The notes beneath the pieces were generated by a model that saw only the letters and a program-made list of their open reading frames with translations, was not told the DNA's origin and did not search any database. From the NCBI GenBank assembly GCA_012845835.1, contig JABAKD010000010.1, positions 8,296,599 to 8,360,598 on the forward strand: DNA of 64,000 nucleotides. Direction: 5' to 3'. Source of the DNA: Undaria pinnatifida. Its lineage: Eukaryota; Sar; Phaeophyceae; Laminariales; Alariaceae. A program made the position numbers and the translations under genes. This document shows positions 56,200 to 64,000 of this stretch, piece by piece (the stretch's first letter is position 1; the number at the start of each line of letters is the position of its first letter).

Positions 56200-57086
56200 G
56201 AGTGGTAATATAGTAAAAAAAAAATGGTACATGTCGTTACCCGCGTCTAAAGGCTCTTGTGTGTTTTTTTGTGTGTGTTGGGTTATCTCTTTCCTTGTTA
56301 CGAAAGGGGGGCAGCTTATTTTTTCTTCAGAGGTCTCCGTCCTCCCCTGAAAAGCTCTGTACGTAACATGCAAAACTGATGTTGAGAAGATGATGAACGG
56401 TCCCTTGGCGTACAGTGGGTAGGTAACAAATGATTGAGCGCACGTCGGACAAATCTCCGAACCCCACTTGATGATCTATTTTTGAGGAAGATCTGTCCGG
56501 TCGGGCTCATGTTATCGGGTGGGAGCCGTACGATCTGCATGGTCTAGCACATTGCTTCCCGGCTCAGATCTGTACTCTGTATTCAGATACTGCACAAATC
56601 TCATAACGGCAGATACGGGATCTGTTGTATCATAGATGAGCTAGATCGTGAATTGTCCGGAGGTGTGATTTTTTGTCAACACCCCAAGGGGATTCAAACA
56701 GTATTGGGTAGTTCTTCGCTTCAGGAGCCCGTCATGCGGATTTTGCTGGCCCAAAAGTGGCATGAATACCCATATCGTATAAGAGCACGCGCCGTTCCAC
56801 CACTAGTGTACGAGCAATGCCGTACATTTTTTTTTGTTTGCCATCACACGATAATTTTCTCTGTTTTTTGCTTGGTAGTATTGATCCCCGTCGTGAATGC
56901 CCCTCGTATCGATATTAACTACCAGGTATTATAAAATACTGACGGTAAGTATGTGGTCTATGGTACACGGACGACTCGAGACGCTCTTGGGAAAGTGCAG
57001 ACCCTACCCCACGCTACTCCGCTTAACCCCCCCCCTCTCCCTCCCCCGTAACGCCTTGTTTACAACCTGGTACGTTCTTTCGTCAG

Positions 57087-60000
57087 ACGAGGATGAAACA
57101 GGCGTTTTGCGCTTTGGATCGTAACCAGGACGGACAGATTTTGATGTCGGAGCTGAGAGGGCTGCTTGGGCAGATGGGGGAGATGCCTTCGGAGAGGAAT
57201 CTGCAGGTGGGTTCTTTATTCATTGTAGTAGGGTATCTAGGGGGGGGGGAGGTCTAGGAGAGGCACCTGCGGGTGGGTTCTCTGTTCGTTGCGGTAGGAT
57301 GTTTAAGGGGGAGGGTCTTGTGGAGGCACCTGCAGGGCAGCTGTCTGTTTTTTGTAGGTTATCTACGGGTGGATTTACGAGAGGCGCTTATTGGTGGATT
57401 CTCCGTTCATGTGGTAGGGTATCTAGGGGGGGTTCTATCTGCAGGTGAATTTTATATGCATTGAAATGGGATGTATAGGAGAGGGGGTACGGAAAAGTTT
57501 AGGGGGGTTCGATATGAAAGGCGTAGGGGTTGTAGGTGTGGGGAGTCGAACAGAAGTTCGGGAGGTCTAGGAGGTCTACAATAGGAGCTCTAGGGGTTCT
57601 ATCGTGCGAGGTCTAGGAGGATGAAGAAGATGCCCTCCGAGAGGGCTACTGCATGTGGGTGCTCTTTCAATACTATTTACAGTATGGGATCTACTGGTTC
57701 TAGATCTTGGGGAGTTCTATATGAGAGGCGTATATGCCGTGTAGGTGTTGGGGGTCGAAGGGAACTCCAGCTCTATAATGTCTAGGAGATCTATCATGTA
57801 GGCGTCGAGGTCTATCGCTGGAGGTCTAGGAGTTACGTTGAAATATCTGCTCCTTCAACTATCCTCAGTAGTACTCTCTAAACCTCTACCTGGTGTGTTA
57901 TTGTGTTTGGGGTTCGTGGAAAGATAAGGATCCAAGGTGCGCCATAGTGCGCCATACCAGGGGGAGCTCTAAGAGATAGGAGCTCTAGGGGACCTAGGGG
58001 ACATTATTATGAAGGTCTATTAATAGTCGGTCTAACGTAAGGGAGTTCTAGGAGGTCAGCATGTACAGGTCTTGAAGGCCTATCTTAGGGGAAGTCTAGA
58101 TTGTTTATGGTCACAGGTATTACGAAGCAGGAGACCTGTCTTTTTGGGCACGGTAAGGACTCCTTTGATGTCAGTATGCTGGTGGTAGTTGCGGTCCACG
58201 GAAGTGGACAGCCAATTTTCAAACCACGGTCTTCCCCATAACGTTTGTCTGTCATAGGAGGTCTAAGCGACCGAGGGGGGGTCTTGGAGATGTAGGGGAG
58301 GTCGAGGAGAGATGTGGGAGATTGAGGGGCTGGTGCGGAGGGCATAAGAGCATGCAGGCGGCCTGTTGACCGTTTGGGGACACGCCTATACTTGAGAAGT
58401 GCGGTCTTGGCATCGTGGGAGCGCGTAGCGTACGATGGTTTATGCGACAAGCGTGGCCGGGGGGTAAAGGGGAGGGGCGGAGGAAGGAGGCGTGTTTGTG
58501 GAGGGGGGAGGGTGTGTGTGGAGGGGGGAGGGGGAGAGTCCGGCAGGAGACGGGAGGGAGTCTGCGGGGCGACCAGGGACTCACGCATTTTCTCAGACTC
58601 TTGCGGTTCAGCTAGCCGCAAGGCCGCTTTTAGTCGTCCTGTCCTTCCTTTGCCAGCTGTTGTTTTCGGAACAGCGGCATCGGTGGGCTCTCCTTGATGG
58701 CTAGGATAACAGGATAAGGAGTGGAAGCAGTGCGAAAGAAAAGTTGCTCGTCGACACTGCGGTTTGCACGAATGGGGAGGGGGTGGGGGGGGCGCAAGAG
58801 AGCGATGGATGGGCCGCCTCTCACTTGCTCGCGCTTTGCTGGCTTGCGTGTTTACCGGCTTGCTGGCTTACGCGCTGGCTGGCTTGCTTGCTGGCGTGCC
58901 GTTTTGCGTGTTTGAGTGTTTTCTGGCTGGCCTGAGGACCTGCTACCTTGCCTTGCCTCGCCTTGCCTTGCCTTGCCTTGCCTTGCCTCGCCTTGCCTTG
59001 CCTTGCCTTGCTAGCTTGCCTTGCTTGGTAGCTTGGTAGCTTGCTTGTTAGCTTGCTTGCTTGCCTTACCTTGCTAGCTTGTCTTGCCTGCTTGTCTTGC
59101 CTGGTTGTCTTGCCTGCTTGTCTTGCTAACTGGTCTTGCTAGCCGGCTGTTAGTCGTATTTACTCTTGTATTTATAGTCGGCTTGCAGGTCGACCTTGTG
59201 TGCGTATATGCTGTACCGGAATGCAACGCAGCTGTGTGTGTGGGGGGGGAACCCTATCTTTGAACCTGTTTTTTAGAGGCCTACCTATTCTTGAAACCCC
59301 CGCTATCGTCTTGGGTGCGTTTTTCGTTACCGTTCAATTGCTTTCCTCGTGATGCGTGACAGACGGGGTGAAAAATGGCTCCGTCACATGCGACTCCTTT
59401 TCAGGCAGCAGGCGTTACCGGTAGGCAGCAGACGTTAGGCCGCAGGCGTTGTGTTTGTTTTGCTGTGCTTGTTTTATCTGCGTTGCTTTGTCTGTTTCGG
59501 TTTGTGTTGTTCTGATTTGCTTGATATTTTCCTTGTCTCTCCCGTGCGCAGGAGGCCATGAAGGACGCGGACGTGTACAACGGTGGTTCCGTCTCGTTTG
59601 GGGAGGTGGTGTCTATCATGCACAAACTCAAGAAAGACACCGGCGCGTCATCGGTGAACGTACGCAAGATCCACAAGGCACCCGCGCAGGTGAGCGTCAG
59701 TACGGCAGTACGTGCAATATGATACGCGACAACTCTTGCACTGTTGCTGTAGTGCAAAATCAAGCCCACTCAAACTTTACGTAATTTCCCCTCAAATAGC
59801 ATAGAAGGCCATGATACAATGAGGATTTTCCTATATTGCGGGTTGAAAACAAGGCTACTGCGATGGGGGGGTTATCCCCTTTCCCACTACTGGCTTTGAG
59901 CCGCTCGCACGAGTGACTCTGTGCCTCACGGACGAAAATACTTTGGACGATTTGCTTGGCGCAGCGTAGCTAATCAATCCGCTGCGGATTCTGATCATAT

Positions 60001-61494
60001 CGCAAAATGAAAACAGCACGAAATCTAAGGCCGCGAAGGAACGGGGGGGGTCACTCGTGCGCGAGCGACCACGAGCCACCGCAAAAACCCACGGCCGAAA
60101 GCGACCCCCTCCCGTACCTTTTGGTATTCGAAACAGTGCGGTATTCTACTGCTGTAGTACCCGTATCGGTACTGTACGCAATAGTGCCGGTGTCCGGTAC
60201 AATACCGGTATTGTTGGCTGGCACATACCAGATACTTTTTCCCAAAACGGGGGGTGCGGTTAAGTTGTAGAGGGGTTGAGAATTTGGTGGGGGCCCTTTA
60301 AGTTCTGTTGGCTCGATTTTTGCGCGAAACGTAGTATATATATATATATTTATTTTTCGTACTGAAATTTGTGTAGGACGCACCCTGCCTCGTCAGAGCT
60401 TGAACCAAAGTGATGTCGTGTGCTGCTGTAGTCCACCACTGCTGAGTTGAAACACGAAGCATGCGTTTTCCATACGTGTTTCGTAAGAACATGCCTGCAG
60501 ATAGTTATGGTTTTCGCGTATGTCCGCTGTCTTTGTCGTGGAGGCGGCGCTGCTTCTCTTAAAAAGGCAGCAACTCGCCCCGGCGGTGTAACAGTAGTCG
60601 ATATTTTATGTCGGTCGGATTACGGCGCAGCGCTTTTATGCTCGCGAGCGAGCGGCTGGCTAAAGTTTGGGGTTATAAATGGTTTTAGGTTTGTTTGGCA
60701 ATGTTTGTCTGACGCTTTTCGGATTGAAACCCACAGATGACAGCCAAAGTTTGGTTGTAGTGCGGTTGTAGTCTGAACTCGCCAGCAGCTAGAATTTAAC
60801 AGTAGAGCTTACAACTTGATCGAAAAAAAACGAGAAAATGGTAGCGGCACGTTGTGTACGAGACGAAGGACGGGTTTAGTTCCTACCTCGGTTGATTCGA
60901 TTTGATGCAGTTAACGCCTATACGACTGGAAACCCATTCTTGTGGACACAACTGCTTGGAAATAGTATGGGGATTTGGGGTCCTAAAAGAGTTGAGGTTA
61001 GGGTTGGGGATGTAAGGAAAGGGGTTAGGGTTGGGGATAGGGTTGGATATAGCTGAAAGCGCGTGCAAAACCTTTTTCTTGAATACCTGGTAAGTGGTAA
61101 GGTACCCTCGGGGAAGCACGAGTGGGAACTTGCTTCGCCTGTGTCGTACGACCCCTCGTGGCGTTATATGTGGGCCATCAAACCTATCGCTCCCCAAGCA
61201 AGCAATGATTGATGCTGTTATCGTCGGTAGCCCCCTTGGAAGTCCGTAAAAGGTTCATGTTGTGGCGTAATGTGCGGCGAGCTTTGTCAGGAGCGCTTGG
61301 CATGGGTGTTGTAGTGTACACATTGATAGCCAAAACGAAACGAAACGAAATGGAACACACCGTTGCTGTTCGTAAATAATCACCGTAACTTGTGGCTTGT
61401 GCAGCACTCCGGGGGCATGGCGTACCACTCGTACTCGGACGATGAGCGGATGGCCTTCACGGAGCACATCAACAATAGTCTCGCGGCAGACCCG
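57087..61494 (+). CDS. Fimbrin/plastin-type actin-bundling protein, 5' part (three exons visible)
   Basis: Fimbrins cross-link actin filaments through two actin-binding domains of paired calponin-homology (CH) repeats, preceded by two EF-hands. Exons 57087-57206, 59552-59689 and 61405-61494 are all phase 0 with GT-AG borders. Exon 1 seen: MKQAFCALDRNQDGQILMSE, a canonical EF-hand loop (D-x-N-x-D-G-x-I-x-x-x-E). Exon 2 has a second loop DVYNGGSVSFGE that lacks acidic ligands at positions 3 and 5 and probably does not bind calcium. It ends in a linker NVRKIHKAPAQ. Exon 3, YHSYSDDERMAFTEHINNSL, is the start of CH1 (plastins have SYSEEE-xxFVxWIN here). The start codon upstream and three and a half CH domains downstream are not in the window as far as I can see. 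Confidence 0.85.
57195..57680 (+). repeat. Degenerate tandem copies of the exon end and 5' splice site in a fimbrin intron
   Basis: The exon end and donor, ATCTGCAGGTGGGTTCT, followed by a GTAGGGTATCTAGGGGG block, recur in decayed form at about 57266, 57328, 57428 and 57618-57668. The last copy also keeps upstream exon sequence (AGATGCCCTCCGAGAGGGCT against AGATGCCTTCGGAGAGGAAT). Further GGTCTAGGAG words continue to about 58080. Confidence 0.75.
58930..59130. repeat. CCTTG pentamer array grading into TTGC repeats
   Basis: About 12 CCTTG units at 58945-59010, then GCTTGCTTGC and TTGTCTTGCCTG variants to 59130. It lies in the intron between the two fimbrin EF-hand exons. Confidence 0.9.
60920..61040 (-). 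repeat. Dispersed repeat family R3, copy, with GGGTTAGGGTTGGGG words
   Basis: ACTGGAAACCCATTCTTGTG and TAGTATGGGGATTTGGGGTC match 38081-38160. The following GGGTTAGGGTTGGGGAT words are too irregular to be telomeric repeat. Confidence 0.6.
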
Positions 61495-63154
61495 GTGAGC
61501 AAGCCAAGACGACAGCATTTTTGATGTCTTAGAGTGTGTTACTTGTATACATCGAGTAGCTGGTACTGCAGGTCTACTGCAGTGCAGTACGCATTTTCAA
61601 GTCGTATACCGTACAAGGTTCCCCTCCTGGATGGGGTTGACTTCATTACCGGGGGCGTCGCAAATCGAAAAGGGGGAACATAGGCGTTCCAATGATATTA
61701 TGAGCTACAGCTTTTTGCTACTGCTGTATGCATCGTATACCTGGTATGTGCTCCGGCGATGTGTGTTTGATTGTTGCATTGGACCTGAAAGTTGCTGTCG
61801 TGGTTCGATCTCCTGCTGTGCACAATCATACACGCATACACCCGTGACTACTGTCGCAAAGGCAAGGGCTTGAAACACGACTGCCGTTGTACCGCTGGTG
61901 CTGTGCTGCTGTATACATGTTTTGTGACTGCACATACTCCGCTCACACATACCTGGTGCATACAGCAGCGTTCAAACTTACACATACACACGGGAGCACC
62001 GCCCGTGGCTGTCGCAAAGAGCGTACAGCGCGGCTGCTGTTGTAGCGTGACGGCCACAAGTCCTGAGCCCGGAGGGGGCCATGTGTGTTGTACTAAGACA
62101 GCAGCAGAGCGAGAAGAAACTCAAACATATTGTTTAGATGGGTCCTGTGCGGCTCGACGAAACGAGGCAGCGGCAGCATGGGGGCCTTGCTCTGTGGGTC
62201 TTGACCGGTGCGACTGCCTCCCGTCGGTCCGGGGAACGCAACAGACAACTCGAGGAATTGTAGCTACTGTAGGTGCTAATCTCCAACGTAAATGGGCGGA
62301 GAGAGGCAGGTTTGTCGGGCGTGGTGTGTTACATGTTCAGTGCGAGGTACACAACATAATTCACAGAGCTAGGTGCAACAGATACGCATGATTTTCGAAA
62401 TATGTGCTGCTGCTGCCTGCTGCATGTAGCTGCCTCGTAGCAGACAGCAGAGAGGGCTAAACAGACTGGACGGATTCGCGGCGGGCGGGAGATCAGAGCG
62501 AATAAAACAATGTGAAAAGGGAACGGGCTGTTTATAAATACGTAACAAAATATGACGTTTTCCATGCGCCTGCTCGGCTCAGCGAAGAGGAACACAACCC
62601 CTTGACGAAAAGAGCCAGCTCAGGCACGTTGAATGCTCGCATCATCGCCACGGAGCTCGGCCGGGATCCAGACATTCATCATAATGTACCGACGGCCCCC
62701 TTGCTGGCCCCTCAGCCGAAAGTGCGCGAAAAAAACTCGGCCGCCGGAGAACACCAAGCCCCGAAACAAAATACCTGGTAGAGCATATTTTATGTATTTG
62801 ATACCGGTACGTATACATACGATCTGACATTGGCATACTTGACGTAATTAGACGAATGCGAAGTGTTTCTATTACTAGTATTAATAGTGGTACCTCTCGT
62901 ATCGTACGCCGCACGTGTGCTGTTTTCCGTTGCTTTCCTGTGCTGGGCTCGGCATCCCTCATCAGGTTTTATTTTTGTTATTTTGTTATTATTATTGTTT
63001 CCTTTTCTGTTATTAATAGTCCGCTCCAGAGATTTGGAGGATGTCTCGTGTCCACAAAGTGGACTATGCTTTTTCCACCTTACAATTCCGGCCCTAAACG
63101 AGTAAACGAGCCTAACCGCAACCCCGTCGTGCGGGTAGGAGTTCCGGAGTTTAT

Positions 63155-63367
63155 CTTGAATATTTCGTTGGGTAGGCGCAATTCGATGCGAATCGACGAG
63201 GGAAGAAAGGGCTGAAGCCTTCTCGCGATAGAAACGGAAGCACATGCCGTAGCGGGAAGAGGGGAGAAACGCCTGCTTGGTGACCCTGGATATGAGTGAC
63301 GCCTTCAGGGAGGAGGGAGAAAAAGTGCGAAGATAGTTAACTGGATGAGCCAAAAAAAAAAAAAAAA
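63155..63367 (+). mobile_element. tRNA-derived SINE, diverged 5'-truncated copy
   Basis: CAATTCGATGCGAATCGACG, CACATGCCGTAGCGGGAAGA and TGGTGACCCTGGATATGAGT correspond to the SINE body, ending in an A run of 17. The head is missing and divergence is higher than in the other copies. Confidence 0.75.
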
Positions 63368-63884
63368 AGGCAGCAACCAAAAAAAAGTTAAACAATGATC
63401 AGTGATCAGCTATATTATTAGAAACATATAAAGCATCAATACTTGCAAGCCTTACTGTAAATAACCCTGTTCCTTCCCCCTGAAAACTAAAAACCCTTAC
63501 CCTGGTCCTTACACCCCCCCTAAAACTCCAACCCACTACCCCTATACTTCAAAGTACGTGCCCCTACGCACCCGCGAGAACTTTGCCCGGAAGAATTCGA
63601 GCTTGCAAAAAACGAAACATCAAACATTGATCTGCCGTATGGTATCAACTCCTTTGGAAGGACGTAGCGGGAAAAAATGCAAAAAAAAAAAATGACGATT
63701 GATTGCACATCAGCCACACAACATAGCAGCCCGGGCTGTTGGTTGGGGTACGGTGTGTGTCCGGAGTGCAAGGGAAGGAGATGTACGACCGGCGCGCAGC
63801 TTGATGATACTTCTGGTACTTGTACGTAGTGCTGTTTCGTTTTTGGTGGCTGTATCTGCGCCCCTAGAGGGTAAACGTTCAAAC

Positions 63885-64000
63885 CTACCAGGTACCTGGT
63901 ACCTGACGATACCTGGTTAGCAGTATTTAGTAGTATTCCGCTCTGAATCCTACCTGTTGTCAGGTACCTGGCATACCTATACCTATACCTGTACGAAGGT
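63885..64000. repeat. Cluster of ACCAGGTACCTGGTA-type palindromes
   Basis: Overlapping ACCTGGTA/TACCAGGT words, including ACCAGGTACCTGGTACCTG, followed by CCTATACCTATACCTGTACG. The same word is scattered across the intergenic DNA of this window. Confidence 0.8.

Larger units (their letters stand above)
51150..57086. other. Intergenic and probable 5' intron region before the fimbrin exons
   Basis: No exon could be identified, yet the first coding exon(s) of fimbrin (start codon and the beginning of EF-hand 1) should lie somewhere here. Contents: a TTGGC pentamer run (53128-53168), a degenerate GCTGAAGACT array (54490-54670), CAG-rich DNA at 55080-55135, repeat R1 (55830-55960) and the double hairpin (56042-56199). 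Confidence 0.45.
61495..64000. other. Probable fimbrin intron to the window edge
   Basis: It starts with the donor after CH1 exon 61405-61494. No further CH-domain exon is visible. Contents are CAG-rich stretches, the SINE remnant at 63155-63367 and a dense ACCAGGTACCTGGTA cluster at the edge. Confidence 0.5.

Noticed and set aside
62512-62781. A candidate fimbrin CH1 exon containing GRDPDIHHN
   Set aside because: It lacks the following CH1 core (MNP..DDLF and the conserved LL.L block) and has no matching phase-0 acceptor.

Overview
The window is nuclear DNA from a eukaryote with few, intron-rich genes set in a large excess of mobile elements and satellites. Coding exons are GC-rich at third positions, while introns and intergenic DNA are full of simple repeats, homopolymer runs and short palindromes. 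The gene styles (heterokont-like FN3K and NudC proteins, a fimbrin with N-terminal EF-hands) and a YR retrotransposon whose RT/RNase H sequence resembles oomycete and brown-algal copies suggest a stramenopile, most likely a brown alga. That assignment is inference; no marker gene settles it.

Layout. 1-1511: a tRNA-derived SINE, then the terminal exon of a + strand gene that begins outside the window and is not recognised. 5914-13229 (-): a fructosamine-3-kinase family gene in seven exons, whose introns each carry a different low-complexity block. 15131-28890 (-): a decayed tyrosine-recombinase retrotransposon with split direct repeats in the A1-ORFs-B1-A2-B2 order of Ngaro/PAT elements. Its RNase H segment is inverted between 13-bp inverted repeats, and a 93-bp (31-codon) tandem array lies upstream of its RT. 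A LINE is inserted in its gag-like region, and a third insertion of about 3.5 kb interrupts that LINE and itself contains a SINE.

28891-32721 is repeat-rich intergenic DNA. 32722-36063 (+) is a complete six-exon gene for a NudC/CS-domain protein of NUDCD2 type, starting with an apparent GC-AG intron. 36064-57086 is about 21 kb without a recognised gene. It holds a clean 558-bp non-autonomous hAT element with an 8-bp target duplication, SINE pieces, several anonymous repeat families, a GGGTC-rich satellite of about 1.4 kb with a 16-bp palindrome, two terminal-inverted-repeat elements and a double hairpin. 57087-61494 (+) is the 5' part of a fimbrin/plastin gene (two EF-hands and the start of the first calponin-homology domain) that runs off the right edge. 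The remainder to 64000 is probably its next intron.

The recognised genes are housekeeping genes: protein deglycation, an Hsp90-co-chaperone-like NudC protein and actin bundling. They show no pathway link to one another. The most unusual content is the layered transposon history, especially the inverted RNase H cassette and the in-frame 31-residue repeat.
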